From positions 11,015,602 to 11,079,601 of the forward strand of contig OY987227.1 of NCBI GenBank assembly GCA_963920705.1: 64,000 nt of DNA. The letters are read 5' to 3'. Each line of letters begins with the position of its first letter. The stretch's first letter is position 1. This DNA comes from Odiellus spinosus. Taxonomy: Eukaryota > Arthropoda > Arachnida > Opiliones > Phalangiidae. The notes under the pieces are model-generated. The model was not told the origin of the DNA and ran no database searches. It saw nothing but the letters and a program-made list of their open reading frames with translations. Made by a program: the position numbers and the translations under genes. This document shows positions 10,220-23,128 of this stretch, in pieces.

Positions 10220-10380
10220 TCGAAAGGGCACGCCATAAATTTTGGGTAAGAACAGATTGTCATCAGGCAACTGTATGTGGAGCTAGGTGCTCTCAATTAA
10301 AAGATTCTGTGTTGGACACCACCTGTAGTTGCCTTTTGACATTTCTATTCTTACCCAAGATGGAGGGCATGCCCCGAAAA
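10220..10380. mobile_element. Foldback (MITE-like) element
   Basis: The left arm TCGAAAGGGCACGCC...TTTTGGGTAAGAA pairs with the right arm, whose reverse complement is TTTTCGGGGCATGCCC...TCTTGGGTAAGAA. About 160 bp in all, 120 bp outside the big minisatellite. The interval 10381-10750 holds nothing recognisable. Confidence 0.68.
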
Positions 10381-10750
10381 TTCGTGTTTCTCCGTGTAAA
10401 TTTATGAATCTGTCTACCAAAAAATTAAATGTTTTCAATCTTGGAAGTTAACTACACATAGTGTTTGCGTGTGAACGTACCTTACATTTTAGTATAGAAA
10501 AAAAAAACCGGGAAAACATTGTTGGGTCGTGCGACTAGAATTATTTACACGCCAATTAGTTAATCGAATTTTGTGGGTTTTCTACAGAAAAAGAAATGAA
10601 CTGTTCACCCGCGACACCATGGGCTCGCCATACCATAGAGCTCTCCTTTTCCACGCAGACACGATTGTTAGACTAGGGGTATTTAGAATAACATCTTGTA
10701 CAGTTGACTGACTTGAAATGTTTCATCCGTGATATTTTCTAAAATATCGT

Positions 10751-11090
10751 TAAAGTGAGGCCATCACCATTTTTTAACGCAACAGTAAAAATGCCAGTTT
10801 TATAATCGTCTTTTTCGAAATTTTAAAAATAAAAGCCTATTGCAGAGTCTACAGTTGATTCTCTCGCGTTCTGGCACGTGATAAGGTCGCTTTCGCGTGG
10901 TCTTTTTCGTAAAAGTACTTAATCCAGAAAGTGCTATCTTTCGTGCGATAATTATCGTTAATTACGTTCCAAAAATAAAACTATACGTCATGTATCGGAA
11001 TAAAAATTACCTATATATTTTTGATATTTCATTTTTGAAGTTTCTTAATAAACTTAAAATATGAAATAATAAGTTTTTAATTTCTGACGA
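10751..11090 (+). mobile_element. MITE family 'GTGAGG-TGTCAC', copy A
   Basis: Begins TTAAAGTGAGGCCATCACC and shares internal segments with copy B, including GGTCTTTTTCGTAAAAGTAC, AATTATCGTTAATTACG and TTTTTGAAGTTTCTTAA. The right end is eroded. Confidence 0.7.
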
Positions 11091-13018
11091 GTATCGTGCC
11101 ATCGCATAGTAATTTATTTGAGTGGCGTCGCGACCATCAGTACGTTAGTGATGACATAATCTTCCTCTTCGTCTCTATATATTTAACCCCATCAGCTGTC
11201 CCCCTTTATAACCCTTAAAGTATTCGTTGAGTTACAAGGAAACAATTTATATTGAGAAATGACACTCGTAACATTTTCGTTCAGACTCTTTAAACCGTAA
11301 TACAGTCACAAGTGTCATTACTTCGTATAGTTCCGCTCTACGTATCCTTTTCTATCAACTACACACTAGAAACCATTTGACCTTTTAAACCCCTCATCTT
11401 TCCCCGTAGTCCACTCTAACCTGTCGACACCCTGGACTTTAACTTCTTCCTTTTGCCCTTTATGAGGGGGTTTTTGCGAGGAAACTCTCGTCTTTCAAAA
11501 CCTTCTGTATTTTTTCTTTCAATATCATCATTGTGTAGGCAATTTGCTCCATTTTGTGTCCTAGCTTAAACTCGATCCTATTATATTATACACCATGGTG
11601 TGACGCGTATAGCGTCAAGAAATCCCGCTGTGTTGAAACGGGAGGAACACAGTCTAGATGACTTCCATATAAGGACCCCGGAAAAGAGTGCGATCGAACT
11701 AGAGCTGCAAATATAGCTGTTACCCTGAATAAATCACTTTTGCGATACTCTCTCAGTGCTCAATAGGGGTTGACTTAACAGGCCCCCTGATTTTGTCCAG
11801 CGTAAGATAATATAAGAATATCGTCTCAAATATCGATAAGCGTTCTATTTTATGGCCCCATCATCAACTTTAATACAATTTCAATTATTATATGACTTGG
11901 AGATTATAACGTGTTTTTATGGTAAATCCCGGTAAATTGGTAAATAATATAGGCCTATTAGTAAAAAGAAAAGTATAAATTTACCTCATAATACGTAACT
12001 TATTTATAGATAATAAAAATATACGAAGTATATAAATTAAAACAGTTACTTTTAAAAACGAATTAAAACTACACTGTAGAGAAGGAAACTACTTCCTCGA
12101 AATAACAAGTTTTATTTAATTAATAATGGCTCCATTTCAATTAACAAATATTTACCAAACCCGCTAAATACGAATTCGGAACTCTGCACTGGCTGTCATA
12201 AAACCAAAATAAGGTGTCATTTAACCAAATGTAATAGTTTTTTTCGTAATTTTTGTCGAAGGCCCATGAGTTACATTTTTAAACAACAATTGGTTATTAT
12301 AAACATATTTATGTTATTTATAGAGACTCTCGTATATTTATTTAGATTCCAAAATCAGAAAATAATTTTCTAACACCAAACAAAATTAATAGAAATTTAT
12401 TTTCCTAGTTATAACTTTGTTATACTTATAAATCTTCAGTTGCAGTAGTTGAATAACTTGTAGATATATTTAGACTCAAATATCAGAAAATAATTTTCTA
12501 ACACCAAACGCCATTCGTATATGTCTACATATGTTTCAAATCGTCACGCGATTAAAAATAACGAAACGTGACGAGTTTGAAAAACATTGGGGACAAGACA
12601 ATAGGTAAAAAAATCCACTCGTGACTTAGACATCATATTACGCAGACTTTGACCAATTTAAAAATAATGATAAAAAAAATTGATTTTTTTTTTTTTTTTT
12701 TTTCATTTCCCCTTACAGTAATTTGTTGAAGAGAAGAGTGGGTAATTTAGCTCGTCAAACTTTGATTTGACATATTTTATGGGCAGTAATCAAAGGCCTT
12801 GCGAGCCTAGGGGAAACTAGGGGGGGATTAACCACCACGATCGAGTTAAAGGGAGTTTCCTCTCGTAATTATGACGCTTGATGAGTGAATGGCAAAATTG
12901 CCAATAACACCCTTTTTCTCGACATTACGTTACGGCCGGTACGTCCTTATTAACTAGAAATTTTAAAGTGAATATAAAACTTTAGTTTGATTTTATTGTG
13001 GATCACATATAGTATACC
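11091..13018. other. Gene-free interval
   Basis: AT-rich DNA with no supportable exon. Contains a T run at 12684-12702, a short palindrome near 11592 (CACCATGGTG), and the direct repeat described separately at 12341-12509. Confidence 0.5.
12341..12509 (+). repeat. Pair of ~41-bp direct repeats
   Basis: 12341-12381 and 12469-12509 share AGAAAATAATTTTCTAACAC, whose first part is itself a palindrome, preceded by a TTTAGA segment. Origin unknown; a remnant of a small mobile element is possible. Confidence 0.7.
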
Positions 13019-13474
13019 TTTAATGTGCCACTAATTTTTATGAGCCCCAAATGGAAATTGAGTAGCATTTTCGGAAAGATCATTGAAAAACGATTAAAAA
13101 TAATATAGTCATATGTCATTGAAGAAATTACCGCTACATTAGAATTACATATTTCATAATCGCAATTTTCGGTATTTTTAAATTAAAAATTCCCCGCAAT
13201 ACTACGTCATCACTATTGTCGCGTGGCTATTGTAGAGTCTACATTTGATTCTCACGGTTTCTTGCTCGTCATAAAGTAGCTTTCGCGCGGTCTTTTTCGT
13301 AAAAGTACTTGATCCAGAAATTTCTACCTTTTTATGAAAATTATCGATAATTTCCTATTTCATTTTGATGCTTCTTAAGAACGTGTCAACCTAAAGGTAT
13401 AAAATTTAAAATATGGCGATTTAATAGTGTGATAAAACTAAAAATAGTGTCCGTAGTGACACCCTCACTTTAAT
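13019..13474 (+). mobile_element. MITE family 'GTGAGG-TGTCAC', copy B (fullest copy)
   Basis: Left end near TTTAATGTGCCACTAATTTT; right end GTGACACCCTCACTTTAA, roughly the inverse of the left end in other copies. The middle carries AGTAGCATTTTCGGAAAGAT, TACTACGTCATCACTATTG and GGTCTTTTTCGTAAAAGTAC, each found in other copies. 456 bp, no coding capacity. It serves as the reference for the family. Confidence 0.78.
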
Positions 13475-13549
13475 TAACCCTCGATTCAATGTCTGAACAA
13501 AGGATACTCCTGAAATACATACTCATATCTCAATTAAAAATGGATTTAC

Positions 13550-13640
13550 GCAACCTGGAGGACCTGGAAAAGTTTGAGAAATTTAAAAATGAGTCCGAAA
13601 GGTCAGGGAAATAAAACATTTCTTTACTTAAGTCAAGGAA
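13550..13640 (-). mobile_element. Fragment of the 8389-type hAT-like element
   Basis: Contains ACCTGGAAAAGTTTGAGAAA and AAGGTCAGGGAAATAAAA, the reverse complement of the TTCCCTGACC and TTTTCCAGGT segments in the intact element. No terminal repeats remain. Next to it, (CT)n runs at about 13719-13738. Confidence 0.5.
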
Positions 13641-14181
13641 ATGTTTATGATATAGCTCTCCCATTTGATTGCAATTAATAATTATTTTAAGCTTAAAATA
13701 CTGGCGTAAAGATATTTTTTTTTCTCTCTCTCTCTCTCATGTATTCTGAGCAATTAACGACTGATTGATATCGACTGTGTCACAGAAAAAGTGTCATGGA
13801 AAATATTAAATATTTGTCATTGGGAATCTCGCATCTAAAATTTTATACGAACCTTGAGTTATTATTATTAATTTGATTTGGTTCATATTCCCTTAAAAGA
13901 AAATGACAGAGCAATTTTAGGTTTTCATATTATAAATTTTAAATTATACTTAATTTGAAGGGGGAAGCAAGCTCTCCTTTTTTTAGAGAGACGTAATGAC
14001 TAGTTTAAACGGAAAAATATTGTCGATTTCCGTGTAAAACTCGGAAAAGTTCTAATCCGCATGGTCGAGCTAGTTTCAATTTCAGATTTTAGTGAAGTTG
14101 CGTGTATTTCCTATACGATTTCATATTAATATTGTCAACTGTGGCTGTACACAGTACTTTATTCTTGCTGTTATTCAGACT

Positions 14182-14440
14182 GTTAAAGTGAAGGTGTCAA
14201 AATTTTATTCCAGCGCCATATACCAAGTTTTATACCTCTGGATTGGTGCGTTATTAATAAAAATATCAAAAATATATATGTATTTTTTCCGATCTTTGCA
14301 TGACGTTGTTCATTTTCTGAACACAATTAACGATAATTTACGTAAATTTTTTATTAAGTACATTTGCGAAAAGGACCGCGCGAAAGCGACTGTATCACGT
14401 GCCAGAATCAACTGTAGGAACTACAATAGCCGCTTCAAAT
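14182..14440 (-). mobile_element. MITE family 'GTGAGG-TGTCAC', copy C, reverse and truncated
   Basis: Starts with TTAAAGTGAAGGTGTCA (the inverse of copy B's right end) and runs into AGGACCGCGCGAAAGCGAC and CACGTGCCAGAATCAACTGT, the reverse of segments in copies A and B. The left end of the element is missing. The 127-codon open frame at 14092-14475 overlaps this copy and is not a gene. Confidence 0.7.
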
Positions 14441-14450
14441 TGGGGGAACC

Positions 14451-15177
14451 AATAAGATATCAAGCATATTTTTAAAGCGGTAGACCAATAGGGTATACAA
14501 AAAGGAGGAAGCTTAAAATTCTACATCTATCTTTATTGTAATTAAATTATAAAATTTATTATCAATAAGATAATGTCCACTTCTCGAAAATATCAAATTT
14601 ATCTTAAATTCTGGTAATCTTCCAGGACGGCCTAGGTGTATGTTATATACATAGTAATAATTTCTGGCGACAAGAGATGAAGTTGGCCGTGTGGCTTGGC
14701 GCGTGGGAATCGCAGTTTCCCCGACGCACGGCCAATTAAGCCCGCGAAGTTCGGTCCGCGCCGACTGACCAAGCGTGAAGCGTTTTATCCAGCAGGCATC
14801 GTGTATAGCGGCTCTTTTTATCTTCTGAACTCCCCCTGAAACTTTGATCCCCCCTTTTCCAGTTCTATTCGTGCCGAAGCCTTATAAAAAGGAGCCAAAA
14901 TTACGGAGGGGGGAGTACTACTATCCACCACTTAATATTAATTCAACTTTCACCCACCCATCACTTTGGAGTTTTTACAAAGATTTTTCAAAAGGGGCCA
15001 ATTTGCAGCGTAATCAGACAAAGATCGCTCCCCAGCCAATTGGTTTTACCTCTTAGCTAGTTAAAGGAAAAATGTTACCTGGAAATAACCTGTATTTTTT
15101 AAACCGCAGCTTGATAATATTTCATCGGTTTTGATGAACTTGTTAATTGTATAGAAGATTTATATAATGCTCTATCA
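14451..15177. other. Gene-free interval with a GC-rich patch
   Basis: 14660-14790 is clearly richer in GC and CpG than its surroundings (for example GACGCACGGCC and CCGCGCCGACTGACC). I see no exon or RNA gene I could defend. Confidence 0.4.
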
Positions 15178-15690
15178 AATTCGATTTGAGAGATCGACAA
15201 TGGGATTTGCCCAATTGATCGGCAAGGGGTTTTGCTCAATTGATCGACTTTCAAATGATCGACAAGGGGTTTTTCCCACTTGATCTAAAATGATTTTTTT
15301 TCTTTTGCTCAATTGATTGACTTTCAAATGATCGACAAGGAGTTTTCCCAATTGATTGAGAGGGTTTTTGCTCAATTGATCGACTTTCAAATGATCGACA
15401 TTCGACAAGGGGTTTTGTCTAATTGATCGATTTTCAAATTATCGACAAGGGGTTTTGTCTAATTGATCGATTTTCAAATTATCGACAAGGGGTTTTGTCT
15501 ATTGATAGACTTTCAAATGATCGTAAAGAGTTTTGTCTAAATTGATCGATTTTCAAAATTATCGACAAGGGGCTTTGCTCAATTGATCGACTTTCAAATG
15601 ATCGACAAGGGGTTTTGTCTAATTGATCAACTTTCAAAATGATTCACTTCGGGATTTTGCCCAATTGATCGACGTTCAATATAATTGAGT
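15178..15690 (+). repeat. ~40-bp satellite with AATTGATCGACTTTCAAATG units
   Basis: About a dozen imperfect units combining AATTGATCGACTTTCAAATG with ATCGACAAGGGGTTTTG. The same family, mostly inverted, lies at 29166-29446. Units differ by small indels, so the array looks older than the minisatellites near the window start. Confidence 0.9.
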
Positions 15691-18600
15691 CGAAAATGAA
15701 CCAATCAGCAAAAGTATAATAAAAAATATACTTCTGACAATCAAAGAGTTAACAATGTGGGAAAAGCTAAGGATTATTGATACAATGTTAAACCTTATAT
15801 TTAAGATTAAAAATAGATTTGGAAACTAATTCATCAAAGGTTTATAGTATCCCTTTATGGAAAAAAATATTCTTAGATTTATTCTCTATCCGATCGTTAC
15901 GTTTCGTGACGATAAGAAGTAGCAATTGTTCTAAAAATATCTATGATGTATTTAACATTACGTGTTACTACGCCTAGGTCTTCGGTTGTATTGAAAACTG
16001 AAATTGAACTAAAGAATGTAGCTTTTCTCTTAAGTTTTTAAATAAAAACTTCGGGGATGAATGACGCGATGATGGCAAAATTAATCATCTTAGCGAAACA
16101 AAACTCCGCTTCCGCCGTGCCACGACCCAATCTTTCTTCTTCTTCTTAGATAATAGAATTCGCCGTGATGATAACATTTCTTCCCCCTTATATTATCCCC
16201 CTTTCTTTATCTATATTCGTCTTTCACCAGTGTCTTTCAATTTCAATAAACTGTACTTGGATTTTTTTCCGTATCTCTATTGTCTGTACAAATTTTTTTT
16301 AAATAAGATTTGAAATATATTTTGAAAAAAATTGTAAGATTTGAGATACTTTTTCTACACTATTTCTATTCCTTTATGACCAAAATTTCTTAATTTTTTC
16401 AACGTCATGCATGGGACATTATATTCTGTATTAATCTCTTAAATTTAGTTTGAATCAAATTTTTCCGAATTGAAATTTATTTATATTTTTATAATATCAA
16501 ATGTTGGGACCCTATTACGTAACTTATTTAAATCGAATTTTTATTTCAAAATTATAGTTCTATATTTATCAATTATTACTTAATTTTTCTTATTTAAATG
16601 AATATATATTTATCAAATTAAATGATATTAAATCTAAATTATGGAAGTTATTTTGATATTGATATGGAGGCGAGGATTGCAAAATAATTTTATTATCAAT
16701 ATCATTTTCTCTAAATCAAATTTATTTTGGACCGAACAAAATTGGTTGAAAAGCAAAATTAAATTGGTTGAAAAGCAGAATCCAATTTGTCCAAAATCAA
16801 AATCAAACTGGTCCAAAATCAAATTCGTCCAATTATTCTCATTCAAATTACGTTAAATCATTTCGACAAATACTAATTTTGTCTACGCATCAAAACAATT
16901 TTAAAATCGGACAATATCATAGAGGTTGATTTCATATTTGCATAATTAATTTCGGAATAATATTCGATATGATTTGGAATTTTACGTAAGATTTTTCTAG
17001 AAATGTTATATAAGACCTAATCGGGCCTAATCTGAAAGATCACGCGAAATTATAATAAGAACACGTCAAACCGCTTGACATGAAGTCTAAAATACTTATA
17101 CACTGCATTCAGTTAATCTGTTAAAACATCTAAACAGGCGTCGTGACATGTACAGAGTATAAATTGAAAAAGCAAGATTTTTTTCCTTCCTTTAGCCCTG
17201 CTTATTGTCATTCTCCGATCTCGTTGCTAGTAGGTTTTTTTTAGTCAGGAGAAAAAGAGGGGAATGTTTGTTGTCCTAACAGTTCTTCTCCAGACTGATG
17301 CCATCGCCTCTCTTTGGCTCTTTCGCTATACTATAATTCTACAGCCAAGTTACAATCTTCGAATCCTACTATTTTTCCCTAGGTTAGTTTCAAAATTAGT
17401 CAGTTTTCAAGATTGAAATTAAAATATAGACTACGCTATCTGTGTTAGCTAAGCTTGTTTATTTTCCAAAGAAGGGACCCGTTGGGGGCACGCGCTAGTT
17501 ATTCCCGGAAACTGTCCAAATTTTCAGCACGTGCCAATTCTATTACCTCCTTATATCTCTTTGTAACTAAAAGCGCGTATTAAAATACGGGAGTGCTGAA
17601 AATTTAATTTGATTCTGTATTTTCACAGCGCGTGAATCGAAAGATACGGAATAGTGAAATCATAGGGGAAGGTGAGAAAATGAGTAAGAAAGGATTCTTC
17701 GTCAGTAGCCTTTCATTATAATCGTTATTTCACGCTGGATTATGTGTAATCAGTACGCTACTCAAAGCCGAATGAAGATATTTTAAGACGCAATTTAAAG
17801 GGAGAATGAAATGTAAACTAAGTTTAGTTTTTAATTGATTTCGATTATCATAGCGTAAATTAAAGGCCCAAGGGATGTAGTCTATAAAGTTAAATTTGTG
17901 AGTGTTTAACAAATAAAATACATCAAACGTATTTATTAGTTTTTACCCAATTTTCATTTGCTCAAACCACATTTTAATTAAAAAATAAAAAATACTCTTA
18001 GGGTATATTTTTTTAAATTATAATAACGTGCTCTGATTGGTCTAAAAAAGTGGCTTGTTGACTTAGAGCATCCCTAATATAATTATTAATTGTTAACTTC
18101 CGATATAAATTAAAATTAAAAAATTAAACTAATTTAAAAGTGCTTTTATTAAATTTATTCATAAAAATGAACAAATTTTAAATTGTTCAACACGATACTA
18201 ATAACAAACTTAAAATAAATGTTTTAATCTAATCTAATTTCTCATTAATTTTAACTTAATTAATAAATTACCTGTTTGATTCACTAATTACAAATTTAAA
18301 TAATTAATATTCACATTCTACATGTGTTTTATTGTTTAGGGTTTGCCTTTAATGGTCACATGCAATTTGACTTGCGAAATAATAATAATAATAATGTGAA
18401 AATTATACTTAAATATCGCAAAATTTTTCTTTCATTCTCCCGTTAAATTAAATACATTAGACATATATTAGAGTCTAATTCTAGTCTATTCGATATTTCT
18501 CCTTGGATCGAATGTAACCGTGTTGGAACTATTTATACGTATTTCGTTTAGCGTAACGCTTCTAACGGATCAACGATGACGTGATATATATATATATAGT

Positions 18601-19434
18601 ATGCCTGCGAGTTAAAAAATAAAAAATATATCTAACACGTGCTAAACCTTATTGATAGGCTAATCCCTGACGCTTTAGACCCGAGAAACACGTGTTTATT
18701 AAAATGCCTGTATACCCTATAAATTATTAAGCACCTTTCTATCTCTAGCCAGCGCGGAGAATGCTATATATTCGATGTTTTAACATAAAATGTTTATGTT
18801 CAGATCGTAAGCTAAATTTATAGTAAGGTTTTTAAATTCCTGAATTCAACTTATTCCGGTTTTTGTATATTATAAATTAACACCCACATCTATCACGGAG
18901 AATTGAAACTTCAATTATACAATATATATAACTCAAATTTGTTAGTTTATATGAACAGTGTTTGAACATACAAACATGGAAATATCAGGGAAAATTATAA
19001 TTATTTGAGGAAATCTTAATCCGGGAAATAAGTAGAATTTATACGATAGAAAAGTTATGATGTCCACTCAAAACTGTTGCAAACACAATAATATTTAATT
19101 GGCTTTATTAAGTTCCGAGGGTAAGTTATTTGAAAGGGGCTGGTAGGAGTAGGCAGGTCTTATTGTCCTTATAGGTGAAACCGGATTGTAATCAGGGCAA
19201 CCAAATATACCTTTCGTTTTACCACTCACGTCAGCAAAGTCATTTCAAGAGATGTAATAAGATTTTTTGTTATATCTTGAGGGCTGCACGGAGTTCTTCT
19301 TTGAGTTATATTTATATAAGAATTACTAGTAAAAACTAGAAAAATATTACGCCTATCTTCGAAAAACAAAATGGTGACAACTTCATTTATTTCAAAATCC
19401 AATTATTACATATATGTTGTAATCATTTTAGCTA
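15691..19434. other. Gene-free interval
   Basis: AT-rich DNA. It contains a weak minisatellite of AATTGGTTGAAAAGCA / CCAAAATCAAA type at 16730-16840, a TTTAAAGGGAGAATG motif at 17793, an inverted TTTTCAGCAC / GTGCTGAAAA pair at about 17520-17605, and A/T-only stretches at 18000-18320. Short open frames in it show no coding features. Confidence 0.45.
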
Positions 19435-19601
19435 CGTTCACACTTTGGAACCGTTTTCAAATCGTTCGGAATGTTCAAATCGACTTTTCAAGATATTAAT
19501 TTTGTTTCTTGATCAAAGCTCTACACGGGTGATCCCAAAAATTTTATAATTTGACCTTTCCAAAACGGTTAAAAACGGTTTCAAAGTCCGTAGTGTGAAC
19601 A
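19435..19601. mobile_element. Foldback (MITE-like) element with GTTCACAC ends
   Basis: The left arm CGTTCACACTTTGGAACCG pairs with the right end, whose reverse complement is TGTTCACACTACGGACTTTG; inner AACCGTTTT segments also pair. About 167 bp, non-coding. Confidence 0.68.
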
Positions 19602-20664
19602 CAGAGTGCATCGTACGTATTTGAAGCTGGTTTAAAACAATTAATTTAAGATTATCCTTTTTTTTTTTCAAAAACATAACTCTATATATAATTGCATTTC
19701 ACAATCCTCTAAAAAATTTCGAAAAAAAAATTTTGTTTTACTTAAAATTTTTGTCTTACTTTGAAAAGCCTACAGGGTGGTTAAAATCAAAAAACTCAAT
19801 AGCTTCAATGGAATGACAAAAATCATAAAATTAATATTGAGCACGTGCTCTAATCCATTTCAATTTAGCATAATCCAATTCAATTTAAGCAAAAGGAATT
19901 AGCTCAACACGCGCTAAACGCACGCGCTCAATCTTAAATCGAATAACACGCGCTCGATATGTTAATTTTATCCTTCCATAGAACCAATTGAAATTTTTGA
20001 TCTGAACTACCCTGTATATGGAGGCCGCGGGTGCGTGATAATATGAGGGAAATGTAATTATAAGCTGTAGGGGTGTAACTCGACCCACACGTTGAAAAAA
20101 AGTAACCGAAAAACGCGAACTACCTTCTTAAAACTAAAATCCTATGAAAAAATAAAAAGTTAATATATATAGATATAGTTTTAAGATTGTATACCTTATA
20201 CCTTTGAAAACGCGCGTACTGGTAATTGAATTGTCTCTTTTTAATTTTCTAATTAACCGTGACATAAATGATGACCACTTGGGCCGCATGCGTGATAAAA
20301 CTATATAACTCCCCATAAACAAAACTTAACACACCCATGAACAAATTTTAACGGCGCTGCACCCCTATTTTGAAACAAAATTTGCACCCAATGTAAGTTT
20401 ATCTCATAAAGAGAATAGTTTTTAATTCCTATGTTATTAAGTATATATAATATATACCCGCCGTTTTGGCCCTATTACCCTCAATTACGTTTTTTTTTTT
20501 TTAAGTAATTAGGTTTATTTATTGCTTTTTCTTTTACATTCTAAATGTGTTTATGAACAAATTTTTCGAGTCCTTGAAAAATTTAAATTTTTCTTAGAGA
20601 AAATCTCAGTAGACAAAAATCACGCTGCACGGTTTTTAAAAATCTGGGAGTATAGCTAGGAAAT
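19602..20664. other. Gene-free interval
   Basis: Holds many CACGCGCT or ACACGCGCTC words around 19890-19950 and T runs near 19660 and 20490. The open frames on the minus strand at 19885-20322 have no recognisable motifs. Confidence 0.4.
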
Positions 20665-20773
20665 TATGAAATCAACTTTGTTGTATTTGAATCGTTTTTA
20701 ACGATCTCTCCAAAAGCGCTACTTAATTCTCATTTGGAGATCATGAAAAATACATTACAGCTTCACATTAAAT
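20665..20773 (-). mobile_element. MITE family 'GTGAGG-TGTCAC', copy D, left end only
   Basis: In reverse complement it begins TTTAATGTGAAGCTGTAATG and continues TTTTTCATGATCTCCAAATG and AGAGATCGTTAAAAACGATT, matching the left part of the family. The rest of the element is absent. Confidence 0.65.
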
Positions 20774-21867
20774 AGAATTGATAAAACTCCTAGCCATAGT
20801 TTTAAAAAAAAATCCAATATACAAATTTCATTTTATTTCTACTTCATAAAAAAAAAAATGAGGAAATATTGAGAAACGTTATAATTTCCCGTCAAAAACA
20901 TCAAACCCTGTTAAGAATTCTAACAGGAATGAATTATAAATTATATTCTGTTTTTGTTTCAAATATATTTCTTCGCTTAATTTACATCCGCGCTTTAGGC
21001 GTTAACCGTACGCGATTTAACGAGCTACCAGTTATTGTCAAAATCATTTTAAGTTTGCAATACGATTGAAAATAATCCCCCCTATCATCTGATCAATTAT
21101 TTTCATAAAGAGATACGCGGAGAACCTGGATAATAAATGTTGTAAACACAAATTGAAATTAAGCGTAAAAATGCCAATGAAAAAAAAAAAAAAAAAATCT
21201 TCATTGAAATTTTATATTTGACGTGAAAATATTTTTTTTTTTTTTTTCATTATACCTTCCTTATAGAGTCATTTTAACTTGAAAGTAGCGTTTAAACTTA
21301 ACGGTCAGTTCAATCAAAGCTGTTTCATTACTACATGGTTAACTTGTACTCGTTAAGTACGTTACGCTTGTCTAATTAAGAGATACCCGAGGCGTCAGTT
21401 CATCACCATCTTACATTCGTTGAACCAATTAGAACCAACGCCTACGAAGCTATACGTAGATAATTTTATCTTCCATCATCTACCCACTTTTTCTTCATCC
21501 TAACATTACTTCGTTAGTTATTTCGAGTTAAATTAAACATTATAGACTATTTCATTTCGTATTTCGTGCTAATTCGAATCCGCTTTCCACAATATTAAAT
21601 TTATTAAAATGACCAATGGCTACCACGAGTTCCCACACATCTTCAAACGAAATTGTCTCTAGAATTGAACTCCTAATTCAGTATACCGTTTTTTAATTCA
21701 AATCTTGAGCTAATTCCAATCCGCTTTCCATAGTATTATTATTGTTAAATTGAGTAAAAGCTATCACGACATGGCGCTTATCTTATACGAAACGCTCTAA
21801 GAATTCAGTGTGTTATTCGGCGCCTTCGTGATGTAATTTTTGTTGAGGACCGATTCGCGTGACAGAT

Positions 21868-21905
<38 letters not shown>

Positions 21906-22690
21906 AATAATTTCTTTTTACCGCAAATATGTTTAATGTTGCTTAGCCATTTTATTTTTCTCGCATGGATTATTAGTATTTGTCGGTATCATATTTCCTA
22001 ATTGGAACGTGATGGCTTTTAAAACGTTTTCAGGAATCAAAATTAATTTATGCGTATATGTCGAGTTATAGAAATTAATTATTCATTTTTTTAGGAACTT
22101 ATAACATAATTAAGGGAGGTTTCATATATATATTTTCAATTTTTCCGCGTAACGATATTAAAACTAGTAATTAAATCTAATACTGAAATAATCCTAATTT
22201 TACCAATTATAATTAATTTTATCCTTAATGGCCGGTATATAATTTAATTGAAAAAAATAACTTTTTAGTAATTTGATTGGGATTGAGGACAAATTAATTA
22301 AATCCCCTATTAATAGAACTTCCCTCTTTCGCGTTCGCTTATTTTATTGATTTAATCTACGCCCGTAACTTAAAATATATTTTAAAGATGATATTAGAAT
22401 TATCTGCAAAATGATATTGATTTTTAAAAATTTAATTATTTAAGTTACTTTATCTCTGAAGCTAACGTGTCTTTATAGTTTAATAAATAAATAATATAGC
22501 CTACCTTCGGGCGTGCTGTCAACTCGAGGTAGAATATATAAATTCAATTTGGGATCATGAAAATATATTTTATTGTATATAAATTATCTTATATTAATTT
22601 AAGTTATATATTAATTTAAATTATATATTTATGTATATATATTTAATGATTAGAATTTCAACTTTGATCCATATTTGTGTCAGTTTTAAG
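20774..22690. other. Gene-free interval with long homopolymers
   Basis: A and T runs at 20848-20857, 21180-21197, 21234-21247 and 21870-21901 (over 30 A). A ~139-bp tandem duplication is listed separately. 22550-22690 is almost only A and T. No gene is supported. Confidence 0.45.
21566..21830 (+). repeat. Tandem duplication, ~139-bp unit
   Basis: Units start at 21566 (GTGCTAATTCGAATCCGC) and 21705 (TGAGCTAATTCCAATCCGC). Both continue through CTTTCCA, TATTAAA/TTAAATT, GGCTACCACGA/AGCTATCACGA and a GAATTC/AATTCAGT segment. Divergence of roughly a quarter suggests an old duplication. Confidence 0.6.
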
Positions 22691-22807
22691 TTAATAAATT
22701 TAAATTCGGCTTCTAGAGTAATGAACTCGCGTACGACTTTATGAATTTCTCCATTATTAATAATTACAAAATTCCGATGGGTTTCAAATTTATTTAAAAA
22801 ATAAAAA

Positions 22808-22825
22808 TGGTGCCGAAACTCGGGA
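22808..22825 (+). other. Primer-binding-site-like sequence, tRNA-Phe type (17 of 18)
   Basis: TGGTGCCGAAACTCGGGA differs by one base from the complement of the animal tRNA-Phe 3' end including CCA. A reverse-oriented tRNA gene is excluded because the match stops after the T-stem. Confidence 0.7.
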
Positions 22826-23110
22826 CAATTTTTTTCTTTTATCTTTTGTCGGAAGGGTTTAAATATATACATTTTTTAAATTTAATTAAGTCTCGTATCA
22901 AAATTATATTACATTTCATATAAGGTCAAATTACTTGGGGTTAAAGGTTACATTTAAGTACTTTAAATGATAAACAAAAGAAACAATCGCGTTTTAATAA
23001 ATTTAAACTCGGCTTCTAGTGTAATGAACTCGTGTACGACTTTATGAATTTCTCCATTATTAATAATAACAAAATTCAGATGGGTTTTAAATTTAATTAA
23101 AAAATAAAAA

Positions 23111-23128
23111 TGGTGCCGAAACCCGGGA
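23111..23128 (+). other. Primer-binding site, tRNA-Phe type (18 of 18)
   Basis: TGGTGCCGAAACCCGGGA is the exact complement of the last 18 bases of animal tRNA-Phe with its CCA tail (from established tRNA sequence). In LTR elements such a site directly follows the 5' LTR; here a clear LTR end (CA) before it is not visible. Confidence 0.75.

Noticed and set aside
14092..14475. 127-codon open frame
   Set aside because: Most of it lies in a reverse copy of the GTGAGG-TGTCAC MITE, other copies of which are non-coding.
22808..23128. Reverse-strand tRNA-Phe gene or tRNA-derived SINE
   Set aside because: The match to tRNA-Phe ends after 18 bases; no anticodon arm or D arm follows, so a primer-binding site fits better.
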